Of a DNA stretch of 64,000 nt, positions 27,116 to 35,121 are shown piece after piece. The position numbers were made by a program, and so were the translations under genes. The stretch lies in contig NZ_JAJQJH010000004.1 in NCBI RefSeq assembly GCF_029544075.1, positions 1 through 64,000 on the forward strand, given 5' to 3'. The stretch's first letter is position 1. Each line of letters begins with the position of its first letter. Below the pieces are notes generated by a model, which searched no databases, was not told the DNA's origin, and was given only the letters and a program-made list of their open reading frames with translations. This stretch comes from Chromohalobacter canadensis. GTDB taxonomy: Bacteria > Pseudomonadota > Gammaproteobacteria > Pseudomonadales > Halomonadaceae.

Positions 27116-28609
27116 TCAGTCGAACTTGATCCCTTGGGCCAGTGGTAGCTCACGGGAATAATTGACGGTGTTGGTCTGGCGACGCATGTAGCTCTTCCAG
27201 ATATCGGACCCGGACTCGCGGCCACCACCGGTTTCTTTCTCACCTCCGAAGGCGCCCCCAATCTCTGCCCCACTTGGCCCGATGTTGACGTTGGCGATGC
27301 CGCAGTCGCTGCCGACATCCGAAATGAAGGACTCGGATTCGCGCACGTCGCTGGTAAAGATGCATGACGACAGCCCTTGGGGAACGTCGTTGTGCAAGGT
27401 CATGGCCTCATCGAAGTCGCGGTAGCTCATCACATACAGAATCGGGGCGAAGGTCTCGTTCTTGACCAGCTCGTCCTGCTTGTCGACCTCGACGATGGCC
27501 GGGGTCACGTAGTAAGCATCGGGATACTGGTCGGCGAGTTGACGTTCGCCACCGACGACCCTCGCACCCTGCCGGCGCGCCTGGTCGAGCACGGACTGCA
27601 TCTGTTCAAAGGCTTGGGCATCGATCAACGGACCGACCAAACTGCCATCCATGGGATCGCCTATGGTCACGCCGGCATAGGCTTTCTTCACGCGCGCGAC
27701 GACTTCGTCGCGGATCGACTCATGGACGATCAGGCGACGCAGGGACGTGCAACGCTGCCCGGCCGTGCCCACGGCGGAGAACAGGATGGCGCGTACCGCC
27801 ATGTCGAGATCGGCGCTGGGCGCCAAGATCATGCCATTGTTGCCGCCGAGTTCGAGGATGCTGCGACCAAAGCGGGCGGCTACCCGAGGCGCGACCTCGC
27901 GACCCATGCGGGTGCTGCCGGTGGCGCTGATCAGCGGCACGCGGGGATCGTCGGCCAGGCGCTCGCCGGCCTCGCGATCCCCCAGAACCACCTGGCTGAG
28001 GCCTTCGGGTGCCTCGTCGCCGAATTCGGCCATGGCGCGCTCCAGCAGCGCCTGGCAGGCCAGGGCAGTGAGCGGCGTCTTCTCTGAGGGCTTCCACAGC
28101 AGGCTGTTGCCGCACACCAGGGCCAGGGCAGCATTCCAGGCCCAAGGCGCCACCGGGAAGTTGAAGGCAGTAATCAGGCCGATCGGCCCCAGCGGATGCC
28201 AGCTTTCGCGCATGTGGTGGCCGGGACGCTCGGAGGCGATGGTCAGGCCGTAAAGCTGACGCGATTGGCCAACAGCCAGATCACAGATGTCGATCATCTC
28301 CTGCACTTCGCCGAGGCCTTCCTGGTAGATCTTGCCGCATTCCAGAGTGACCAGAGCACCAAGATCCTCCTTGTGGCGGCGCAGTTGCTCGCCAAACAGC
28401 CGAACCAGCTCACCGCGACGGGGAGCGGGCACCTGGCGCCACTGCTCGAAGGCGCTCTGGGCGCGTGCCACGCGGGCCTCGACGGCATCGGCGCCCTCGA
28501 GGCGGATCCGCCCGAGCTCGCCTCCATCGGTAGGTGAGATGACCGCAAAGTCTCCCTGACGGTAGACATCCTGGGAAACGCCTAGGCGCTGCATGAGGGA
28601 TTCGATCAT
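27116..28609 (-). CDS. amaB: L-piperidine-6-carboxylate / aminoadipate semialdehyde dehydrogenase (AmaB, ALDH7 type)
   Basis: A 497-residue aldehyde dehydrogenase of the ALDH7 (antiquitin-like) branch. It has TAFNFPVAPWAWNAALALVCGN in the cofactor site, the catalytic Glu in ELGGNNGM, and the catalytic Cys in GQRCTSLRRL. The C-terminal GGAFGGEKETGGGRESGSD motif is typical of ALDH7. It would oxidise piperideine-6-carboxylate (aminoadipate semialdehyde) to 2-aminoadipate. The open frame begins at 28861, but the ATG at 28609 sits 4 bases behind AGGAGG and gives the family length. It is divergent from a LysR gene, with a candidate operator between. Confidence 0.88.
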   Translation of the reverse strand: MIESLMQRLGVSQDVYRQGDFAVISPTDGGELGRIRLEGADAVEARVARAQSAFEQWRQVPAPRRGELVRLFGEQLRRHKEDLGALVTLECGKIYQEGLGEVQEMIDICDLAVGQSRQLYGLTIASERPGHHMRESWHPLGPIGLITAFNFPVAPWAWNAALALVCGNSLLWKPSEKTPLTALACQALLERAMAEFGDEAPEGLSQVVLGDREAGERLADDPRVPLISATGSTRMGREVAPRVAARFGRSILELGGNNGMILAPSADLDMAVRAILFSAVGTAGQRCTSLRRLIVHESIRDEVVARVKKAYAGVTIGDPMDGSLVGPLIDAQAFEQMQSVLDQARRQGARVVGGERQLADQYPDAYYVTPAIVEVDKQDELVKNETFAPILYVMSYRDFDEAMTLHNDVPQGLSSCIFTSDVRESESFISDVGSDCGIANVNIGPSGAEIGGAFGGEKETGGGRESGSDIWKSYMRRQTNTVNYSRELPLAQGIKFD

Positions 28610-28635
28610 TCTTCCTCCTACTGTTAATTCTTGGG

Positions 28636-28648
28636 TTCGAAAATCGAA
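28636..28648. promoter_or_regulatory. Candidate LysR-type operator (T-N11-A) between amaB and lysR
   Basis: TTCGAAAATCGAA is an inverted repeat (TTCGA, 3-base spacer, TCGAA) with the T-N11-A form of LysR sites. It lies 27 bases before amaB and about 150 before the divergent regulator gene. Confidence 0.4.
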
Positions 28649-28798
28649 ACCAGTATTGGCGTGGTAGTTGACGCCCTTCAAACGACGTTTTATATGGAGG
28701 TTATTCCTTTTTTTCAGGATATAGCCTTCGAGATGAAAAGAAGGTCCACGACGCGGAGCCGCCCATGACAAGGAGCGGTCCATAAAAAGGAGAGACGC

Positions 28799-29710
28799 AT
28801 GAGTCATCGACACCTGCCCAGCCTGACCGCCATGCAGTGCTTTGAGGCCTCGGTGCGGCACATGAGTTTCACTCGTGCCGGCGACGAGCTGAACCTAACC
28901 CAGAGTGCCGTCAGCAAGCAGGTGGCCCAGCTCGAGGCGGTGCTCGAGCATCCACTGTTCCGTCGAGTGCGCAAGCGACTTCAGGTTACGCCGGAGGGCT
29001 CGCTCTACCTCACCGAGGTGCGCAAGATTCTGGCCCAGGTGGAAATGTCCACGCGTTACATGCAGTCCTACGGCGGCCAGAGTGTGGTGCTCAATGTCAC
29101 CACCCTGCCAACCTTCGGGGCACGTTGGTTGATTCCGCGGCTCAATGGGTTCCGCTTCCGGCACCCGCGGGTCTATCTGAACATCGCCAACCGCTCGGAG
29201 CCCTTCGACCTGGAGGAGGAGCGCGTCGATGTCGCCTTCTTCTTCGGTCATGGCGCCTGGCCCCGGGCCGAGTGCATAAAACTGCTCGACGAGGAGATGG
29301 TGCCGGTCTGCGCGCCCGCGGTGCTGCCAGTCGACGGCATTCAAGAGCCGCTGGAACTAACAAAGCTGGTGCTATTGCAGAGCTCGACGCGGCCCGAGGC
29401 CTGGCACGACTGGTTCGAAGCCCAAGGCTGTTACACCGAGCACAGCTACCACGGGCCACGTTTCGATACCTTCTACATGGCCTTACGCGCAGCCCGTGCC
29501 GGATGTGGCGTAGCCCTGGCACCGCGCTTTCTGGCCGAGGAGGAACTACAGGCCGGTCTACTGACGATTCCCTGGACGTTCGGTCTGACCAGTCGCGATG
29601 CCTATTACCTGGCCTATCCCGAGCACAAGGGAGAGGACACCAAAGTTCGAGGCTTCATCGACTGGATACTCGAGCATCGGGAGGCACCTGGCGACGGGTT
29701 TGCAACCTAA
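28799..29710 (+). CDS. LysR-family regulator (GcvA-like) of the pipecolate/aminoadipate genes
   Basis: A 303-residue LysR regulator of the GcvA/AmpR-like subgroup. The start LPSLTAMQCFEASVRHMSFTRAGDELNLTQSAVSKQVAQLE is the helix-turn-helix, followed by a substrate-binding-like effector domain. GGAG lies 6 bases before the ATG. It sits between amaB (divergent) and the aminoadipate aminotransferase (same strand, 99 bp downstream), so it likely controls both directions. The effector is probably a pathway intermediate such as pipecolate, aminoadipate or 2-oxoadipate; this is inference. Confidence 0.85.
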   Translation: MSHRHLPSLTAMQCFEASVRHMSFTRAGDELNLTQSAVSKQVAQLEAVLEHPLFRRVRKRLQVTPEGSLYLTEVRKILAQVEMSTRYMQSYGGQSVVLNVTTLPTFGARWLIPRLNGFRFRHPRVYLNIANRSEPFDLEEERVDVAFFFGHGAWPRAECIKLLDEEMVPVCAPAVLPVDGIQEPLELTKLVLLQSSTRPEAWHDWFEAQGCYTEHSYHGPRFDTFYMALRAARAGCGVALAPRFLAEEELQAGLLTIPWTFGLTSRDAYYLAYPEHKGEDTKVRGFIDWILEHREAPGDGFAT

Positions 29711-29809
29711 TACATGAATTAATGGAATGGATAACACGCTTTTTTTCGTTTGAAGCCATAAATACGGCTCTGTTCTCATCGTGGCCATATGCTTCCCTAG
29801 GATGACGAC

Positions 29810-31099
29810 ATGGACCTTCCGCACATCAGTGACGCGCTCGGCATCGTGCACCCCATCTGCATCGAGCGGGGCCGCAACGCCGAGGTCTGGGACGAACAGG
29901 GCAAGCATTACGTCGATTTCGTCGGCGGTATCGGCGTGCTCAACCTGGGGCATGGTCATCCTGCCGTGGTCGAGGCGGTCAGGGCGCAGGTCGGAACCCT
30001 GATGCATTCCGCCTTCAATGCCCTGCCGCATCGTGGCTATCTCGAGGTAGCCAGGGCTCTGGATGCCTTCGTGCCGGTGTCATATCCGCTGTCCTGCATG
30101 CTCACCAACAGCGGGGCCGAGGCCACCGAGAACGCCCTCAAGATCGCTCGCGCCGCCACCGGACGCCAGGGCGTGATCGCCTTCGACGACGGCTTCCATG
30201 GCCGCACGCTGGCGGCGCTGAACCTCAACGGCAAGGTCAAGCCCTACAAGAATCGTCTCGGTGCATTGCCCGGGGCGGTGCATCATCTGCCCTTCCCGAG
30301 CCGCGACGGTGGCGTCGATGCCGACACCGCCATGGCCGCCCTGGAACGGCTGTTCGAGGTCGAGGTACCCGCCGACGAGATCGCCTGCATCATCGTCGAG
30401 CCAGTCCAGGGCGAGGGCGGCTTTCGCCTGCTGTGTGCCGATTTCGCCGCGCGCCTGAGGGCGCTGTGCGAGACTCACGGCATCGTGTTGATCTTCGACG
30501 AGATCCAGTCCGGCTTCGGGCGCACCGGCAAGCGTTTCGCCTTCTCCCACCTGGATGTCGAACCCGACCTGCTGCTGATGGGCAAGAGTATGGCCGCCGG
30601 TCTGCCGCTGGCCGCGGTGGCCGGTAAGGCGGAGCTCATGAACGCTCCGCCGAAGGGCGGCCTGGGCGGTACTTATTCAGGCAATGCCGTCGCCTGCGCC
30701 GCGGCCCGGACGGTGATGGAAGTGATGAGTGAGGAGCGCCTGACCGACTGGAGCGAGCGCCAGGAGGCGAGGTTTATGGAGGCGTATCGCGACTGGCGGT
30801 CTTCCGGCCGCTACCCGATGCTCGGCGAGATGACCGGCGTGGGCGCCATGCGCGGCATCGTCTTCGAGGATACGCCCGGGGCCACCGGCGCCGAGCATCT
30901 GGCGGCCCTGCTCGACGCCGCTCGCGAGGAGGGCGTGCTGTTGATGCCCAGCGGGCGGCGGCGCAACGTGCTGCGCCTGCTGCCTCCTCTGACCACCGAG
31001 CCCGAGGTGCTAGGCGAAGGGCTGGCGAGGCTCGAAAGCGCCCTTCGCCGCGTATCAATCGAACCTACGACGACCGACACCGAGAGGCACACCCGATGA
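29810..31099 (+). CDS. PLP class III aminotransferase, probable 2-aminoadipate transaminase
   Basis: A 429-residue fold-type I, class III aminotransferase. PLP contacts include TNSGAEATENALK, the FHGRT loop, the Asp in LIFDEIQSGFGRTG and the Schiff-base Lys in LLMGKSMAAG. Class III enzymes usually transfer omega-amino groups (GABA, lysine) but the Pseudomonas aminoadipate transaminase is of this class too. The gene overlaps the start of hglS by four bases (ATGA). Production of 2-oxoadipate from 2-aminoadipate is therefore the most economical role. A GABA or lysine epsilon-transaminase role is an alternative. Confidence 0.85.
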   Translation: MDLPHISDALGIVHPICIERGRNAEVWDEQGKHYVDFVGGIGVLNLGHGHPAVVEAVRAQVGTLMHSAFNALPHRGYLEVARALDAFVPVSYPLSCMLTNSGAEATENALKIARAATGRQGVIAFDDGFHGRTLAALNLNGKVKPYKNRLGALPGAVHHLPFPSRDGGVDADTAMAALERLFEVEVPADEIACIIVEPVQGEGGFRLLCADFAARLRALCETHGIVLIFDEIQSGFGRTGKRFAFSHLDVEPDLLLMGKSMAAGLPLAAVAGKAELMNAPPKGGLGGTYSGNAVACAAARTVMEVMSEERLTDWSERQEARFMEAYRDWRSSGRYPMLGEMTGVGAMRGIVFEDTPGATGAEHLAALLDAAREEGVLLMPSGRRRNVLRLLPPLTTEPEVLGEGLARLESALRRVSIEPTTTDTERHTR

Positions 31100-32463
31100 C
31101 AACCCTTGTTTCACATCACGAGATTCGTGACCGTTTTTCCAAGGCTATGTCGGCCATGTACCAGACCGAAGTGCCCCAGTACGGGGCCCTACTCGAGCTG
31201 GTAACGGAGGTGAATCGCGAGACCCTCGAGCGCGACCCCGAGCTGGCCGCGCGGCTCGAGGCCCACGATGAGTTGAAGCGCCTCAGTGTCGAGCGGCATG
31301 GCGCCATTCGCGTCGGCAGTGCCGAGGAACTCGCCATGCTGCGCCGGTTGTTCGCGGTGATGGGCATGTACCCGGTCGGCTACTACGACCTCTCCGAAGC
31401 TGGCGTGCCGGTACATTCCACCGCCTTCCGTCCCATCGACGACGCGGCCCTGGCGCGCAATCCCTTCCGTGTCTTCACCTCCTTGCTGCGCCTGGAACTG
31501 ATCGAGAGCGCCGAGCTGCGCGAGCGCGCCGCCAGTATCCTCGCCGCGCGCGATATCTTCACGCCCGGCGCCCGGGAACTGATCGAACTCAGCGAGCGAC
31601 AGGGCGGACTGACCGACGAACAGGCCGGCCGCTTCGTGACCGAGGCGCTGGAGACCTTTCGCTGGCACCAGGACGCCACCGTGGACCTGGACACCTACGA
31701 GGCGCTACACACCGAGCACCGGCTGATTGCCGACGTGGTCTGCTTCCGTGGGCCGCACATCAATCACCTGACGCCGCGTACCCTGGACATCGACGAGGCG
31801 CAGCGTCGCATGCCGGCGGCGGGGATGAACCCCAAGGAGGTCATCGAAGGCCCGCCGCGTCACGACTGCCCGATCCTGCTGCGCCAGACCAGCTTCAAGG
31901 CGCTGGAAGAGCCGACTCGCTTCGCCGGTGAACGCCAGGGCACCCACACTGCGCGCTTCGGCGAGATCGAACAGCGCGGCGTGGCGCTGACCGCCGAGGG
32001 ACGCGCCCTTTACGATCGGCTGCTCACCGAATCGCGCCAGCGCACTGCCGGACTGGCCAATGACGAACACCAACGCGTTCTGGCCGAGGTGTTCGCTGAC
32101 TTCCCGGATACCGAGACCGAGCTGCGACGTCAGGGCCTGGCCTTCTTCGAGTATCGACTGACCGAGGCGGGCCGCGAGGCCGGCTCGGTCGCCGAGACCA
32201 ATCTGGAAGCGTTGATCGAGCAGGGCCTGGTCGCCGCCCGGCCGATCACCTACGAGGATTTCTTGCCGGTCAGCGCTGCCGGCATCTTTCAATCGAACCT
32301 TGGCGGCGACGGCAACGATGCCTATGCCGGCCACGCCAATCGCGAAGCCTTCGAGGAGGCACTGGGCGCGCCGGTTACCGACGAGCTGACGCTCTATGCC
32401 GAACGCGAGCGGAGTTCTCTGGATGCCGCTCTGACGTCTCTGGGCATCCCGCCAGTCCGCTAG
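31096..32463 (+). CDS. hglS: 2-oxoadipate dioxygenase/decarboxylase (DUF1338, HglS family)
   Basis: A 455-residue DUF1338 protein homologous to Pseudomonas putida HglS, which converts 2-oxoadipate, oxygen-dependently, to D-2-hydroxyglutarate. From memory, the key residues there are His70, Arg74, His226 and Glu294. The same residues are visible here at a constant offset: His68 and Arg72 (ERHGAIR), His224 (HINHLTPRT) and Glu292 (GEIEQRG). The start overlaps the aminotransferase stop (ATGA), so the two are coupled. The stop codon overlaps that of the convergent dipeptidase gene. The next enzyme, D-2-hydroxyglutarate dehydrogenase, is not in this window. Confidence 0.9.
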   Translation: MTTLVSHHEIRDRFSKAMSAMYQTEVPQYGALLELVTEVNRETLERDPELAARLEAHDELKRLSVERHGAIRVGSAEELAMLRRLFAVMGMYPVGYYDLSEAGVPVHSTAFRPIDDAALARNPFRVFTSLLRLELIESAELRERAASILAARDIFTPGARELIELSERQGGLTDEQAGRFVTEALETFRWHQDATVDLDTYEALHTEHRLIADVVCFRGPHINHLTPRTLDIDEAQRRMPAAGMNPKEVIEGPPRHDCPILLRQTSFKALEEPTRFAGERQGTHTARFGEIEQRGVALTAEGRALYDRLLTESRQRTAGLANDEHQRVLAEVFADFPDTETELRRQGLAFFEYRLTEAGREAGSVAETNLEALIEQGLVAARPITYEDFLPVSAAGIFQSNLGGDGNDAYAGHANREAFEEALGAPVTDELTLYAERERSSLDAALTSLGIPPVR

Positions 32464-33221
32464 GCGTCCTGCCCGAGCGAACGCCGCCAGCGAGCCTCCA
32501 GGCTATCGGGGCCGCTGGGGCCGAACAGCGCGCGGGATTCGCCGCGGTACCAGGCCCACATCTGGTCGCCGTAGCTGTAGTGCCACCACTCGCTGGGCAG
32601 GTTGGCGAAGCCGGCATCGACCATGGCGTGATAGAGAATCCGCCGCCGATCACGATAGGTGCGTGTGTCGGCGTCAACGGCGTGATGCTCGAAATGCACG
32701 GTATGCGATGCCGCCCGCGCCTCGTCGAAGGCAGACCCCATGTCCAGCAGCAGCCCATCAGCATCGCACAGCGCCACGTCCACCGCGCCGCCGGTGAGAT
32801 GCGGACTCGGCCGATCCCGCCGCTCGCTGGGCGGCGATACGAACGCCCGGGTCATGGCTCGCCGATCCGACTCGTCGAGATCCGCATAGCGTGTTTCCAC
32901 CATTTCCAGCAGGGTGTCGTAGAGGTGGCGCTGCACGACGTAAGGTCGCCAGGCATCCAGCACTACCAGCCCCAGGCCGTCCGGCAAGTGCCGCGCCACG
33001 TCGAGAAGCCGCCGATAGACGGCCTCCCGCGCCCAGCACTCGGGCACCGCCCCGGGGACCCCCAGGGCATGATAGAGGGGCAAGGTGCGCAGCATCGGCG
33101 CGGCGAGGCTGACCGAGTGCAACGCCCCGCCCTCGTCAACGATGGGAATGGCTGCGATCGCCTCCCACGGCGGCTCGGCGATGGGGTCAATGGGACGGAG
33201 CGTCGAATCAGTCACGTTCAC
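32460..33221 (-). CDS. ddpX: D-alanyl-D-alanine dipeptidase (VanX/DdpX family, M15D)
   Basis: A zinc dipeptidase of family M15D, 253 residues from the chosen start. The zinc-site motif SPHLTGGAVDVAL (SxHxxGxAxD) and the catalytic EWWHY motif are both complete. It would cleave D-Ala-D-Ala or related D-dipeptides. No signal peptide is visible, so it is cytoplasmic. The start is unsure: the open frame begins with a TTG at 33269 overlapping dctM, but its first 16 residues are encoded by a 12-bp direct repeat, so I prefer the GTG at 33221 (a second GTG is at 33215). It is the last gene of a TRAP operon. Confidence 0.85.
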   Translation of the reverse strand: MNVTDSTLRPIDPIAEPPWEAIAAIPIVDEGGALHSVSLAAPMLRTLPLYHALGVPGAVPECWAREAVYRRLLDVARHLPDGLGLVVLDAWRPYVVQRHLYDTLLEMVETRYADLDESDRRAMTRAFVSPPSERRDRPSPHLTGGAVDVALCDADGLLLDMGSAFDEARAASHTVHFEHHAVDADTRTYRDRRRILYHAMVDAGFANLPSEWWHYSYGDQMWAWYRGESRALFGPSGPDSLEARWRRSLGQDA

Positions 33222-33261
33222 GCGGTTCGTTTCCAACAAGCAGTTCGTTTCCAAGATGAAG

Positions 33262-34542
33262 TCAGCCAAGAGTATTCGGGAGCCAGGTAATCAATCCGGG
33301 GAAAGTGATCAGCACCAGCAGAACCGCCACCGCCGTCAGAATGAACGGCCAGATGGTGCGGAACAATACGGTGATATCCAGTCGGCTGACTGCCGCCGCT
33401 ATGAACAGGCAGGCCCCCATCGGTGGAGTGATCAAGGCAATGGTGATATTCAGCGTGATAATGATCCCCAACGCCACCGGATCGATACCGGCAGCCAGCG
33501 CCACTGGCGTGAAGACCGGCGAGAGCAGCATCAATGCCGACACCTCTTCCATGAACATGCCGGTGACGAACGTGATGGCACTGAGCATCAATAGCACGAT
33601 GACCGGTGATTCAATGAAGGGCTCGAGCAAGCCGGCGAAACGCTCCGGCGCCTGGGCATAGGCCAGTTCCCAACTGATTACCGAAGAGATGCCGATGATC
33701 ATGAAGATCGCTGCGCTCAGGCGCGTGGTCTCGACCAGTGCCCGCCAGAAGGCCAGCGGACGCAGTTCGCCCAACGCCAGGCCACACAGCGCCACGTAAA
33801 GCACGGTCAGCGCACCGGACTCGGTGGGCGTGACGAAGCCCAGCACGATGCCGGCGACGATGATGAACGGCGCCACCAGCGCCGGCAGAGCGCCCCGCAC
33901 TGCCGCGAACACCTCACTCCTCGCGGGTAGCGTGGTGCGACGCTCGAGGCCGGCACGCCGGGCATGAATGGCATTCATGACCATGAACGCCAGCGCCAAT
34001 AGCAGCCCCGGCACGACGCCACCGAGGAACAGCTGACCAACCGAGGTATTGGTCTGCGCGCTATACAAGATCATGAAGATGCTCGGCGGGATGATTGGCC
34101 CGATCAGCGAGCTACCGGCGGTCAGCCCAGCGGCAAAAGCCGTGGAATACCCATCGCGCCTCATCGCCGGCACCAGCAATGCCCCCAGGGCCGAGGCATC
34201 GGCAGCCGCCGAGCCATTGACCCCGGACATGAAGACGCTACCCACCACATTGACATGTCCGATACCGCCCCGCAGATGCCCCACCAACAGGCGCGCGACG
34301 CGCATCAAACGCTCGGTCATCCCACAGGCATTCATCAGATTACCAGCGAGAATGAACAACGGGATCGCCATCAGCGAAAAACTATTGAGGCCACCGAAGA
34401 ACTGTTGCGGCATCATGCGCGCAATCATGCCTGGATCGACGAAAACGAAGCCCACCAGAGCGGTCACGATCAGCGTCAAGAAAAGTGGAATACCCAATAA
34501 GGTATTGGCCAGCAAGGTTGCGAACATCGCGGCGACCATCAT
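33262..34542 (-). CDS. dctM: TRAP transporter large permease subunit (DctM)
   Basis: A 426-residue DctM-type membrane protein with about 12 helices and the signatures GHLRGGIGHVNVVGSVFMSGVNGSAAADASALG and IGPIIPPSIFMILY. It overlaps the end of dctQ by four bases. Together with the receptor at 35122 it forms a complete sodium-driven importer, different in sequence from the TRAP system at 6172-9241. The end of the gene is followed by a short direct repeat and the dipeptidase gene. Confidence 0.94.
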   Translation of the reverse strand: MMVAAMFATLLANTLLGIPLFLTLIVTALVGFVFVDPGMIARMMPQQFFGGLNSFSLMAIPLFILAGNLMNACGMTERLMRVARLLVGHLRGGIGHVNVVGSVFMSGVNGSAAADASALGALLVPAMRRDGYSTAFAAGLTAGSSLIGPIIPPSIFMILYSAQTNTSVGQLFLGGVVPGLLLALAFMVMNAIHARRAGLERRTTLPARSEVFAAVRGALPALVAPFIIVAGIVLGFVTPTESGALTVLYVALCGLALGELRPLAFWRALVETTRLSAAIFMIIGISSVISWELAYAQAPERFAGLLEPFIESPVIVLLMLSAITFVTGMFMEEVSALMLLSPVFTPVALAAGIDPVALGIIITLNITIALITPPMGACLFIAAAVSRLDITVLFRTIWPFILTAVAVLLVLITFPGLITWLPNTLG

Positions 34543-35048
34543 GATGCCGCCTCCTCGGTCGGGCCGGTGTCATCGACACCGGGCCGAGGCAGCGAACGCG
34601 GTCCATGGAGCAGCACCTGCAAGGCGAGCAGACCGAAGCCCAGCGGCATGGCCATCATGGGAATGCTGCGGCTGATGCCCAGCCCCTGCGAGGTGAAGTA
34701 GCTGACCGACAAGGCATATTGCCAACTCCACCAGGTCATCGCCAGCGCAAGGGCCAGGGTCAGCAGCCACTGGTAGGCCAGCAGCACGCGCCGGGCCGCC
34801 GCGCCCAGCCGGCGCTCGAGCAGTGCCACGCGCATGTGCTCGCCGCGCACCCAGACGTTGCCGGCGATCAACAGCGCCGAGGCGATCAGGCAGTAGCGGG
34901 CCAGTTCATCGCTCCAGATCGGCGCCTGGCCGACGACATAGCGGGCCACGACACCGTAGAGGATATCGACCAGGGTCACGAGCAGGGCCAGACCACCGAG
35001 CGCCGTGGTCACCCGCCCCAATAGTCTCAGCAAGGTATCTCGATACAT
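34539..35048 (-). CDS. dctQ: TRAP transporter small permease subunit (DctQ)
   Basis: A 169-residue protein with four hydrophobic helices and the conserved ARYVVGQAPIWSDELARY segment of DctQ. The ATG is preceded by AGGATC. It is separated from the receptor gene by 73 bases that hold a long stem-loop, and overlaps dctM by four bases. Confidence 0.92.
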   Translation of the reverse strand: MYRDTLLRLLGRVTTALGGLALLVTLVDILYGVVARYVVGQAPIWSDELARYCLIASALLIAGNVWVRGEHMRVALLERRLGAAARRVLLAYQWLLTLALALAMTWWSWQYALSVSYFTSQGLGISRSIPMMAMPLGFGLLALQVLLHGPRSLPRPGVDDTGPTEEAAS

Positions 35049-35057
35049 GATGATCCT

Positions 35058-35094
35058 GCGTGTCGCGACCGACTACCTGCCGATCGCGACACGC
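35058..35094 (-). other. Intercistronic stem-loop between the TRAP receptor and permease genes
   Basis: An 11-bp perfect inverted repeat (GCGTGTCGCGA / TCGCGACACGC) with a 15-base loop and no T-run, lying 9 bases before dctQ. Its place suggests mRNA stabilisation or partial termination, so that the receptor is made in excess over the permease. Confidence 0.65.
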
Positions 35095-35121
35095 GCCTCA
35101 AGGAAGTGAAGGAAGAAAACC

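Noticed and set aside
32460-33221. Vancomycin resistance cluster
   Set aside because: Only the dipeptidase is present; there is no D-Ala-D-Lac ligase, dehydrogenase or VanRS pair, and the organism type is Gram-negative.
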